6,336 nucleotides of DNA from Thermoanaerobaculia bacterium (GCA_029287645.1 JARFQS010000403.1:1-6336); one strand, 5' to 3'. Shown: positions 1 through 6,336, numbered from the stretch's first letter. Program-made: numbers and translations. The notes: a model not told the origin generated them from the letters alone.

Positions 1-1205
1 TACCAGCCATCAACATTGATCGGAGAGTCCCCACGCGGTAGCTGTTCCCACCCGGCTTTGCGGCGCGCCGATCGGTTTCCATCGCCATGAGAGCCCTCCA
101 AGACCATGACCCCATAGGCCTGCGTCACGTAGGGCACGTGCATCTCGATGTTGGGCACACCGATGATCTCGCTCTTGCCGTCACCATCGAGGTCTGCGAC
201 CGAGGGTGGTGAAGCCGTCCACTGCAGCCATTCAGCCCAGTCGGGGTGCGGCCATTGCCCTGTGTGGAGGTGGTAGTGATCGTGCTCGACCTGCGGATCT
301 GCCCACCGAATGAACTGTCCCCAGGTGAGTCGATTGCCAGCATAGTTGGGATCCCGATTGGTGTAGTAGGCAGAGGCATCGATAGCGACGCCGTCGAGGT
401 CGAAGGCCTGGATGTGGTGGTTATCGTAGGTGACCAGGATCTCCAGCTGCCGGTCGTCGTCGATGTTGCCGATGCCTGGATTGAGACCATAGCAGCCGAA
501 ACCGCTATGACCCTGACCATTGCGATCGGCATCGTTCCCTGGGCCCGAGAGGTTGTTGTAGCGGGGCCAAGCCGGCTCGTGACCGCCCGCAGGCTCGTAG
601 GGGCTGCCGTCCGGGCTGAATACGAACACCTGAGCACCACCTTGAGAGGTCGGAACGGTCTGGGTTGTGGTCGCCACCACCTCGACCATGCCATCACCGT
701 CGAGGTCTGCTGCTGCGAGGCCTCTCACCTCGGGCGGATTGTCGCCAGTAGTCGTGTCAGCCGGCCACCCCGACTTCACGCGAAGGTGTGAGCCATCCCA
801 CTCCATGGCGATCACCTCGTGCCCTCGACCCACAATGACTTCGGTGATCCCATCGAAGTCCAGATCGATCACGACGTGAGGTGAGTAGACTCGGCCGTTG
901 CCTGTCTCTGCACGGTCAAGCTGGACTCCCGAGCTCGAGAAGACATACGTGTCGTAGTAGGCGGCAATCAGTTCTTTGGATCCGTTGCCGTCGAGATCGT
1001 GGATCACAGGAGAGGCATACCAGCTTGTTTGGCCAGCGAGGTTTCGGACGAAGACGGGTGCCTGCACTGGACCCGAGCTGGTACCGACCTCACAGATCGG
1101 CGGCCCATCTTGCGCCGGCACTCCCGAGACAGCCATCGCTACCAGCACCCCCACCCTCACAAGGTGCCACCCGATTTTTCGATGATCGCTTAGATGAACA
1201 CCCAT
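1..1205 (-). CDS. Secreted FG-GAP/VCBS-repeat beta-propeller protein (C-terminus cut off by window edge)
   Basis: The frame is open from an ATG at 1205 to the window edge, giving 401 residues with no stop, so the gene is partial at its 3' end. Residues 1-31 form a signal peptide: basic n-region, hydrophobic stretch around 15-28 and a likely cleavage after VPA (29-31). The mature protein carries five Ca-loop-like repeats ending in short hydrophobic strands: DLDGNG at 70, DLDFDG at 114, DLDGDG at 167, NIDDD at 247 and DLDGDG at 338. This is the FG-GAP/VCBS pattern of integrin-like beta-propellers, where the acidic loops bind calcium. Spacing grows from about 44 to about 90 residues, so the later blades carry insertions, one of them His-rich (308-320). 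The role is probably extracellular or cell-surface binding or adhesion; no enzymatic motif is seen. The start lies 12 nt after the beta-helix gene stop, in the same frame, with no good Shine-Dalgarno site, which suggests coupled translation. The family call is firm; the function is unknown. Confidence 0.88.
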   Translation of the reverse strand, partial: MGVHLSDHRKIGWHLVRVGVLVAMAVSGVPAQDGPPICEVGTSSGPVQAPVFVRNLAGQTSWYASPVIHDLDGNGSKELIAAYYDTYVFSSSGVQLDRAETGNGRVYSPHVVIDLDFDGITEVIVGRGHEVIAMEWDGSHLRVKSGWPADTTTGDNPPEVRGLAAADLDGDGMVEVVATTTQTVPTSQGGAQVFVFSPDGSPYEPAGGHEPAWPRYNNLSGPGNDADRNGQGHSGFGCYGLNPGIGNIDDDRQLEILVTYDNHHIQAFDLDGVAIDASAYYTNRDPNYAGNRLTWGQFIRWADPQVEHDHYHLHTGQWPHPDWAEWLQWTASPPSVADLDGDGKSEIIGVPNIEMHVPYVTQAYGVMVLEGSHGDGNRSARRKAGWEQLPRGDSPINVDGW

Positions 1206-1217
1206 GCTCGGTACGCG

Positions 1218-3026
1218 TCAGGGAACGGAAGACGACCAAGTCGATGTATTTCCCGCTTCGAACCCGTCCGCGAAGAGTAAGCCTGGCCAGGGACGGGGAC
1301 CATACTTGGGTAGGGGCTGACCAAACTCGAAAGCTCCCAGGTCAGGAGGGCCGTCAAGAGCGAACCCGTCGTTCAGATTGGGGAGCTCCACACCAGCATC
1401 TACCTCCGGAGAGCCAAGCGAGAGACGAAGATCACGACTACCTGGGACAGCCGGCGTATCCCAAGTTGCGGGAAGCCCTGCATCTGCCAGATCATCGAAG
1501 GCTGCATCGAGGCCATTGAGCTCCACTCCGATTGCTTGGAGGTCCGAGAGCCTGCTGCAGCGCACGTTGTTCCATTTGAAGAACGGATCGCTGGGCGAAT
1601 CGATGGCTCTTGTGGTGCCCCAACCGTTGTAGTCGAAATCTCTAAAGCCCTCATCCGCAACGGTCGTGAACTCGAAGGCGTAGCGGGTGCCGAGGAAGAT
1701 GTTGTTTCTGAAAACCGCATTTCGCCACATCGCGCCATTGTCTCCGTGGCCATCGCCATGCTTCGCTCCAGTGTTGTGAGCAACAAAGAAGCCCGTGGTT
1801 TCATTATGCATCTTGATGGGGACGCTCTCCAGGTTGAAGAGCTCGTTGCGGAAGATGTAGGCCGGGCCCCCACGGATGGGCTGCACACTCACGCCCATTC
1901 TGACGTTCATGACTCGGTTGCGCCAGACACGGACCTTGGCCTGGTTGTAGTCGATCTCGATGCCGTCATCGACACAGTAAGAGACGTCATTGCCGAAGAC
2001 ATCATTCCCGAACGAGGGTCCAGTGGATGGTTGCAGAGATATGCAGTCACCGAAGTTCTGCACGCTGTTGTGGCAGACGACGTTTCCGAAGCCTCGCAGG
2101 TCGATGCCACGCTCCGCGGGGATACCTGAGCCTGGCCAGGACACCCGTCCCTCGATGACGTTGTCACAGATAGTCTGGTTGCTCTCCAAGCCATCGCCTC
2201 GACGATTGACGATCCCGTAGTCGACCTCTCGGATCAGGTTGTGGCAAATCACGAGATCGTGACTGTGCTGAGCATCGATACCCCACCGCCCGTTCTCCAG
2301 AGTGAGACCCTCGAGAACAACATGGCCAATTGTCTGGTCCCACTCCCCAAGCGTGATGATCCCTCGATCAGTAGCCTTGCCATCCACGACCGCAAGTCCG
2401 TTCCCTGGACCCGAGAACACAATAGGTGCCAGGGCATTTCCACTGGAAAGAAGCTGAAACGGCTCGTAGGTGCCAGGGGAAATATGAAGGATGTCTCCGG
2501 CTTCGGCGAAGGTGGCAGCTGTTTGGAGTCCTTGGAAGGGATCTGCAACGCTCCCATCGCCACCACCGCCTCCGGGAATTACATAGAGTTCGCGTCCTGC
2601 GAACGTTACAGGTGGCAGTGTCCAGGTCGCTGCAGAGGCAGTCCTAGTCTCGTGTCCACCGTCGGGATCGGTCAATGACAAACGAAGTTCGTATGTCTGC
2701 CCCGATTCTAGGAAAAGCGCACTTGCCGCCCAGTAGTTCAATCCCAACGGTGATCCATTCACAGACAATGAAGGATTGGCCCGTACCGCCGGCGCAGCCT
2801 GTCTCCAGACGGCGTCACCCTCGAGTCGGTACTCCATTTGTAGAGAGCTGTCGAGATTGTCGTCGCCGCCGATCCACCAGAGAGCCCCGATATGCCCATA
2901 CGTTGCATCCAGCCTAAAAGTCCCTGGCACCACGGCGTCGTCAGCCAGTGCCGAGGTGCCCACCAGACCGATTAGCACCATCACAACATGGAAGTCGACG
3001 CCTGATTTCCAAGTTCCAGCTCGCAC
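1218..3026 (-). CDS. Secreted right-handed parallel beta-helix protein with choice-of-anchor-like C-terminus
   Basis: The product has 602 residues from a GTG at 3026, chosen because AGGAG and GAGGG lie just upstream (GAGGG at 7 nt) and because it gives a compact signal peptide (1-28, ending SALA before DD). A GTG at 3071 would add 15 residues but has a poor ribosome site. Residues about 33-140 look Fn3-like (YRLEGDAVWR; then LFLESGQTYELRLSLTDPDGG). From about 159 come a pectate-lyase-like entry (GSVADPFQGLQTAA, GDILHISPGTYEPF) and repeated N-rich beta-helix coils to about 465 (ICHNLI, ICDNVIEG, VVCHNSV, VWRNRV, IFRNELF, VFRNNIFLG). Residues 531-569 (DLRLSLGSPEVDAG, then PPDLGAFEFG) resemble the choice-of-anchor Q region, which in other bacteria sits just before a sorting signal. 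The last residues, LLFADGFEAGNTSTWSSSVP, occupy that place. Proteins of this fold bind or cleave polysaccharides; no catalytic residues could be assigned, so substrate and activity are open. It is probably exported and surface-bound. Confidence 0.88.
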   Translation of the reverse strand: MRAGTWKSGVDFHVVMVLIGLVGTSALADDAVVPGTFRLDATYGHIGALWWIGGDDNLDSSLQMEYRLEGDAVWRQAAPAVRANPSLSVNGSPLGLNYWAASALFLESGQTYELRLSLTDPDGGHETRTASAATWTLPPVTFAGRELYVIPGGGGGDGSVADPFQGLQTAATFAEAGDILHISPGTYEPFQLLSSGNALAPIVFSGPGNGLAVVDGKATDRGIITLGEWDQTIGHVVLEGLTLENGRWGIDAQHSHDLVICHNLIREVDYGIVNRRGDGLESNQTICDNVIEGRVSWPGSGIPAERGIDLRGFGNVVCHNSVQNFGDCISLQPSTGPSFGNDVFGNDVSYCVDDGIEIDYNQAKVRVWRNRVMNVRMGVSVQPIRGGPAYIFRNELFNLESVPIKMHNETTGFFVAHNTGAKHGDGHGDNGAMWRNAVFRNNIFLGTRYAFEFTTVADEGFRDFDYNGWGTTRAIDSPSDPFFKWNNVRCSRLSDLQAIGVELNGLDAAFDDLADAGLPATWDTPAVPGSRDLRLSLGSPEVDAGVELPNLNDGFALDGPPDLGAFEFGQPLPKYGPRPWPGLLFADGFEAGNTSTWSSSVP

Positions 3027-3033
3027 AACGAAT

Positions 3034-3044
3034 CCCTCACTCCT
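3034..3044 (-). promoter_or_regulatory. Shine-Dalgarno site deciding the beta-helix gene start
   Basis: The minus strand reads AGGAG (3044-3040) and GAGGG (3038-3034). The second lies 7 nt before the GTG at 3026. This double purine site is much better than anything before the GTG at 3071, and the resulting protein starts with a normal-length signal peptide. Confidence 0.6.
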
Positions 3045-3060
3045 CACTATCACAGAAGGT

Positions 3061-3124
3061 GCCCGCTTCACTATGGACTCTGCCCCCTTCCATCAGGGTG
3101 CTGAGCCAACGAGTGAAGCCCGGC
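3061..3124 (-). repeat. Inverted repeat right after the transposase stop codon
   Basis: GCTTCACT (3065-3072) and AGTGAAGC (3112-3119) are perfect 8-bp complementary arms around a 39-nt loop. Outer GCC (3061-3063) and GGC (3122-3124) can add three pairs across an internal loop. A smaller CCCT/AGGG hairpin is possible inside the loop. The outer edge touches the transposase stop codon (3127-3125). No T-run follows, so it is not a standard intrinsic terminator; it could be a weak mRNA structure, a REP-like remnant, or chance. Confidence 0.35.
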
Positions 3125-4060
3125 CTAACCAGTGAACTGCGAGAGATGTTGAAAGGGCAGCGGTGGCGGAAAGGCGCCCGCAGGGAACTCTGTATCCAAA
3201 TCACCCCTTTGCCATCTCCGAGCCGCTTCACGAAACGCATGGTTGAAGGCAGCATAAGCTCCCTTCAGAAGATCATGGGCCGCTTTCGACGCGCAGTGAA
3301 ACAAAGGAGCTGGAGACCTCTTGGAGCGCATGGGCTTGTCATGAGGATCCTGGAGCAGGACGTGCGTCACCCCTTGCGGTTTCGTCCCTTCGGCCAGATG
3401 ACGAGCCTCAGTTTCGGCCTCGATTGCTGCCACGAGCTCGCGCAGTTGCTTCCTAAGAAGGTTCGACTCTCTTCCCCGCCAACAGGGCAGAGGCGTCAGA
3501 CTCACAACCTCACGCTCTCGAAATCGAGACGCGCCATCAACGCCTTCTCCGACGGAGGCGTGGCGCTGCCTGGTTCGATCGACCCACTCTCCTTTCAGCT
3601 CAGTCCCATGCAGAAGGGCCTGAACCGAACTCACCCCAGGCCACTCGGGGGGACTCGCCACCAGTCCCTCCTTGCAGCCGTTCGCCAAGATGTAGCGCAA
3701 TCGGTCAACCTGAGCCCGTTCCTCCTCACTCACCACCACATGCTGATACCTGCGATGCCAGAAAGGGCCATGCCACCTGTGGAGACGCCCTGCTTCCTTC
3801 GCCAGGTTGCCCTGAAAGTAGGCCATGAAACGAGCCAACTGGAGTGCAGACTTCACCGAGATCAGCAAGTGAAAGTGGTTCGACATCACTACAAACGCGT
3901 GAACCTCGACACCATAGAGCCGCTGAGCTCGTCCTAGAACTCCAACCACCACCTTGTTGAGCTTGCGACCAGGCCTTAGTAGAAAGCGCCCTTGGATCGT
4001 TCGGTTGGTGACTTCGACGAGGCAGCCCTCTGGCGGAATGTAGCGAAGACGTCGCCCCAT
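3125..4060 (-). CDS. REP-associated tyrosine transposase-like protein (Y1_Tnp/HUH family), long form
   Basis: The product is a 311-residue HUH single-strand endonuclease of the IS200/RAYT superfamily. The N-terminus MGRRLRYIPPEGCLVEVTNR fits the start of the family fold. The HUH motif is seen in FVVMSNHFHLL (H62, H64), and LRYILANGCKEGLV aligns by eye with the YIYINPVKHG segment of E. coli TnpA-REP, placing the catalytic tyrosine at Y123. All key residues are therefore present. Such proteins nick and rejoin single-stranded DNA at REP-type hairpins. After about residue 180 there is an extension of about 130 residues not found in short IS200 enzymes, with LTPLPCW (188-194), SPAPLFH (249-255) and FPAGAFPPPLPF (292-303); its role is unknown. 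The ATG at 4060 is preferred on family grounds; an in-frame TTG at 4090 would add ten residues that overlap a palindrome, and neither has a clear Shine-Dalgarno site. No accessory TnpB or obvious element ends are visible, so a domesticated single gene is as likely as an active insertion. Confidence 0.88.
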   Translation of the reverse strand: MGRRLRYIPPEGCLVEVTNRTIQGRFLLRPGRKLNKVVVGVLGRAQRLYGVEVHAFVVMSNHFHLLISVKSALQLARFMAYFQGNLAKEAGRLHRWHGPFWHRRYQHVVVSEEERAQVDRLRYILANGCKEGLVASPPEWPGVSSVQALLHGTELKGEWVDRTRQRHASVGEGVDGASRFREREVVSLTPLPCWRGRESNLLRKQLRELVAAIEAETEARHLAEGTKPQGVTHVLLQDPHDKPMRSKRSPAPLFHCASKAAHDLLKGAYAAFNHAFREAARRWQRGDLDTEFPAGAFPPPLPFQHLSQFTG

Positions 4061-4073
4061 ACCCACTATAGAC

Positions 4074-4088
4074 GTAGGACGGCCCGTC
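4074..4088 (+). repeat. GTAG followed by short palindrome at the 5' edge of the transposase gene
   Basis: The plus strand reads GTAG (4074-4077) followed directly by GACGGCCCGTC (4078-4088), which can form a 4-bp stem with a 3-nt loop. In known REP elements a GTAG-type tetranucleotide sits at the foot of the hairpin recognised by the cognate transposase. The match is short and could be chance. It overlaps the alternative TTG start of the transposase. Confidence 0.25.
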
Positions 4089-4113
4089 AATCTCTCATGA
4101 AAGCGGCTGGCAC

Positions 4114-6207
4114 CTAGGCCTGGGCCTTGAGGACCATCAAGGTCATGTCATCCTGAAGCGGGGTACCTTCGTTGTAGTCTGCCGCCAGTTCGAGAAGCCG
4201 TTCAATAGCCGACTCGGGCTCGAGATCTGCAACTTCTGAGAAAAAACGGGTGGCACGTTCGTAGCCGAGGAGGTCGCCGTCCGGATTCGCCACCTCCGCC
4301 AGACCATCGGTCATCAGCAGCACAGAATCGCCTTCCCGCAGATCGATCTGCGTCTCGTTGAATCGCACGTCGGCCAGAGTCGCCAGCGGCACACTCGGCA
4401 GCATGACCTCCTCCACCGCCCCACTCCCCCGGCGCCAGACCAACACCGGCGGCATCCCCGCCGACGCCAGCTGCACGTGACGTCCTTCGAACCGAGCCAA
4501 CAACATCGCCATGCTCGCCTGTCGCCGGTGCATGCTACTCAAACCCTCGCCGATTCTCCCCAGCGCCCCAGCCAGGTTCGGCTCCTGTCCGCAAGTCTGG
4601 AACAGACTCTTCGCGACGCCCACCACCATGCCCGCGTGCAAGCCGTGCCCGGTGGCATCACCCATCACCACCGTGCACGAGCCACTCCCGTTGGTGTGGA
4701 AGTCGTAATAGTCGCCCCCCACCTCGTTGGCCGTGCTCATGTGAACGGCGATCCGGAAACCCTCGAGCTGCGGCACCTGCTTCGGCAGCATGGCCAGCTG
4801 AAGCTGGCGAGCCTCCTCTAGCTCCGCTGTCTTGCGCTCATTGTCGGCCTCCAGCAGCCGGCGATCGGCTTCCTCTCGTACCACCTGACGTTCCTGTTCA
4901 ATCGTTTTCGCAGTCAGATCATCGATCTCCCTCAACCTGGCCTCGAGCTCGCGATTCGTATTCGCGATCCGCCGAGTCAGATAGACGGAAAAGGAGACCG
5001 CCAACGCACCAACACCAACGATGGCTGTCAAGCCATGTGGAATCTCGAGCCACCCAGCTTGCTGCATCAAGATGGAAAAAACGCACAGAGTGACGACCAG
5101 GAAACCCAAGCCGATCACCCAGGCCTCCGGCTGCCGGTCCACCATTGCCAGAATCGCCCACCAGAGTGTCACCAGATAGACGGCGGCAATGAAGACTGCT
5201 GTCGGTACGTTGCCGCCAAAGGCCGGCCGGGTCCAGATCCACAGCAAGATCCCAACCCCGGCCGCGGCCAGGAAGAAGAACGTTGGGCTCAGCCGCCGCT
5301 TGAATATCCTGTGCTCAACCAACAGGGCGGACATCCCCATGGCCACTGCGCCCGTCAGAAACCACTTGTAGTAGATGAGCACTCTCCCCAGATCACTGAT
5401 CGAGCCCATCTGCAGCTCGGCCAGCAACATTCCCACCATCGACCCAGTGAGAACCGCGAGAAACAGGTTCTCGGTACCTTTCGGCTGAAACGCAAAGAGC
5501 AGGAGGTGCAGAAGAGCGAAGGCTGCGAAGACACCCACGGCCGTCGCCATGACGGTCGTGTACTGCCTCACCTGCCTCAGTTGAAACGCGGAGAGGCTCT
5601 GCGTCTCCCCCGCCGTGATCTCGAAACCCTGGAAGTCCCTTTGAAAGACATTCCCGGTGACATTCGAGTAACGGACCGCCAGGACATGATCCACCTCTGG
5701 CTCGAGCGTAATGGTCGAGACATACTGCGGCAGAAAGGGCCTCTCCACCGCTGGATCCGTCGACACCGTACCGAACTGAGCTACTTTCCTGCCATCCAGG
5801 TAGATCTCCGAAGCTCCAGCCTGGGCCAAGTGGATACCTCGATTGTTGCCGAACTCCTCACTGGTCCGGATCTTGCGTCGAAACCAGCCGATCCCGTTCC
5901 ATCCCCCAGGTATGGCTTCGGCATCACGCAAGGAAGGGAGGACCAGAGCCCAACTGGAATCATCGAAATCCGGTGACGCCCAGGAGAGATCATCACCGGG
6001 GTGGTACCGCCAATCCCTCGCTAGGACGAGGGAGCACTCCGGACAGGCACGGTCGAAGACAACGACGTCTGTCCAGCCTTCTGAGACCTGCGCCATCGTG
6101 GGCTGTCCTAGATACAGGACAAGTGCGACCCCTGCGAGTTTCGAAATACGACCGAGAGGGATCATGACACCCGACGATGGACAGCGGAGATCAGTAGCAA
6201 GAGACAC
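4114..6207 (-). CDS. Seven-TM membrane PP2C/SpoIIE-family serine/threonine phosphatase with periplasmic sensor domain
   Basis: The product has 697 residues from a GTG at 6207, preferred for its AAGGAG site 5 nt upstream. An in-frame ATG at 6303 would add 32 residues, and an ATG at 6165 is also possible. Residues 1-39 form a signal peptide (cleavage after TMA). The periplasmic part (40-200) holds CPEC (55-58) and a galactose-binding-like sandwich similar to the N-terminal domain of GH2 enzymes (WRYHPGDDLSW, DFDDSSW, GWFRRKI, EIYLDGRKV). Seven hydrophobic segments follow at about 217-239, 246-265, 276-296, 308-325, 335-356, 362-385 and 391-410, a 7TM-DISM-type layout. A charged coiled coil (414-473) leads to the SpoIIE/PP2C domain (466-695): EARQLQLAMLP, GGDYYDF (497), GDATGHG (516), TDGLAE (633) and DDMTLMVL (686). 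The metal-binding aspartates are all present, so it should be active. By family precedent it dephosphorylates an anti-sigma-antagonist-like protein in the cytoplasm in response to an envelope signal; ligand and partner are not visible here. Confidence 0.93.
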   Translation of the reverse strand: MSLATDLRCPSSGVMIPLGRISKLAGVALVLYLGQPTMAQVSEGWTDVVVFDRACPECSLVLARDWRYHPGDDLSWASPDFDDSSWALVLPSLRDAEAIPGGWNGIGWFRRKIRTSEEFGNNRGIHLAQAGASEIYLDGRKVAQFGTVSTDPAVERPFLPQYVSTITLEPEVDHVLAVRYSNVTGNVFQRDFQGFEITAGETQSLSAFQLRQVRQYTTVMATAVGVFAAFALLHLLLFAFQPKGTENLFLAVLTGSMVGMLLAELQMGSISDLGRVLIYYKWFLTGAVAMGMSALLVEHRIFKRRLSPTFFFLAAAGVGILLWIWTRPAFGGNVPTAVFIAAVYLVTLWWAILAMVDRQPEAWVIGLGFLVVTLCVFSILMQQAGWLEIPHGLTAIVGVGALAVSFSVYLTRRIANTNRELEARLREIDDLTAKTIEQERQVVREEADRRLLEADNERKTAELEEARQLQLAMLPKQVPQLEGFRIAVHMSTANEVGGDYYDFHTNGSGSCTVVMGDATGHGLHAGMVVGVAKSLFQTCGQEPNLAGALGRIGEGLSSMHRRQASMAMLLARFEGRHVQLASAGMPPVLVWRRGSGAVEEVMLPSVPLATLADVRFNETQIDLREGDSVLLMTDGLAEVANPDGDLLGYERATRFFSEVADLEPESAIERLLELAADYNEGTPLQDDMTLMVLKAQA

Positions 6208-6336
6208 GTCCGCTCCTTCAGTTGCTCCGGAGGGACCCTTTTCGCTTCTGAGGAATCTACGCTGGCACGCCACCAAAGTTGCACCTCGCCGACTCATAGA
6301 CATTCATGCATATCCCTCTGCCGACGAGATCACGCC
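6208..6336. other. Upstream flank of the phosphatase gene, no gene called
   Basis: This 129-nt stretch keeps the phosphatase frame open back to an ATG at 6303, but the encoded 32 residues are polar and basic and would put a long leader before the signal peptide. Apart from the AAGGAG site no promoter could be supported: no paired -35/-10 elements with normal spacing were found on the minus strand. Confidence 0.4.
6213..6218 (-). promoter_or_regulatory. Shine-Dalgarno site deciding the phosphatase start
   Basis: AAGGAG on the minus strand, 5 nt before the GTG at 6207. The ATG at 6303 has only GAGGG about 10 nt upstream, and the ATG at 6165 has no recognisable site. The choice shortens the protein by 32 residues relative to the longest frame and brings the hydrophobic core nearer the N-terminus. 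Confidence 0.6.

Noticed and set aside
125..697. A 190-residue frame on the minus strand with Thr/Ser-rich sequence
   Set aside because: It is a +1-type shadow of the FG-GAP gene; the other minus-strand frame encodes the DxDxDG repeats and has a signal peptide.
881..1519. A 212-residue plus-strand frame across the junction of the two secreted genes
   Set aside because: Antisense to two supported genes, Arg-rich and motif-free.
3061..3124. Intrinsic terminator after the transposase
   Set aside because: The stem is short with a 39-nt loop and no T-run follows on the minus strand.
2948..3937. A 329-residue open frame on the plus strand across the transposase and the start of the beta-helix gene
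   Set aside because: It spans two real genes and their gap in antisense, shows no family motif and has low-complexity Ser/Arg/Leu composition.
4055..4090. TTGACG and TATAGT on the minus strand as a promoter for the transposase
   Set aside because: The two hexamers are separated by only 14 nt, TATAGT ends 4 nt before the ATG, and TTGACG lies inside the palindrome; not a convincing promoter.
5035..5976. A 313-residue open frame on the plus strand across the phosphatase gene
   Set aside because: It is fully antisense to a gene with clear domain motifs; the product is Pro/Arg/His/Gln-rich with no recognisable family, as expected for a shadow frame in GC-rich DNA.
1..6336. CRISPR arrays, tRNA or rRNA genes
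   Set aside because: No regularly spaced direct repeats, no tRNA cloverleaf-like or rRNA-like sequence was noticed on either strand; almost all of the window is covered by four protein genes.

Overview
The window suggests a GC-rich, Gram-negative-type bacterium from a soil or sediment lineage. The best guess is Acidobacteriota or a myxobacteria-like group. This rests on three things seen together: large secreted FG-GAP and beta-helix proteins, a seven-TM SpoIIE-type phosphatase, and a long form of REP-associated transposase. It is an inference from gene style; the sequence holds no rRNA or marker gene to settle it.

All four genes lie on the minus strand in a tight co-directional row, so in transcription order they read from right to left. 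(1) 6207-4114: a membrane-bound PP2C/SpoIIE-family serine/threonine phosphatase with a signal peptide, a periplasmic jelly-roll-like sensor domain, seven predicted membrane segments, a coiled coil and a complete catalytic domain. (2) 4060-3125: a REP-associated (Y1/HUH) transposase with intact HUH histidines and a candidate catalytic tyrosine, plus a C-terminal extension of about 130 residues. (3) 3026-1218: a secreted right-handed parallel beta-helix protein with an Fn3-like N-terminal region, an end resembling the choice-of-anchor Q domain, and a short tail that looks like a sorting tag. (4) 1205-1: a secreted FG-GAP/VCBS beta-propeller protein that runs off the window edge. Genes 3 and 4 are 12 nt apart and in the same frame.

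No promoter or terminator could be supported. Gaps between genes are all under about 100 nt, so the row could be one transcript, but functional linkage is not shown. The two secreted proteins are the most plausible functional pair (an extracellular surface module). The phosphatase is probably the output of a separate signalling route whose partner (a kinase/anti-sigma factor and antagonist) is not in the window, and the transposase may be an insertion between unrelated units. The start codons of the phosphatase and the beta-helix gene were both moved inward to GTG codons with good Shine-Dalgarno sites.

No clear new system was found. The items most worth a second look are the long-form transposase with a GTAG-plus-palindrome next to its start, the C-terminal tag of the beta-helix protein, and the His-rich segment of the FG-GAP protein. 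The long plus-strand open frames are shadows of these four genes.
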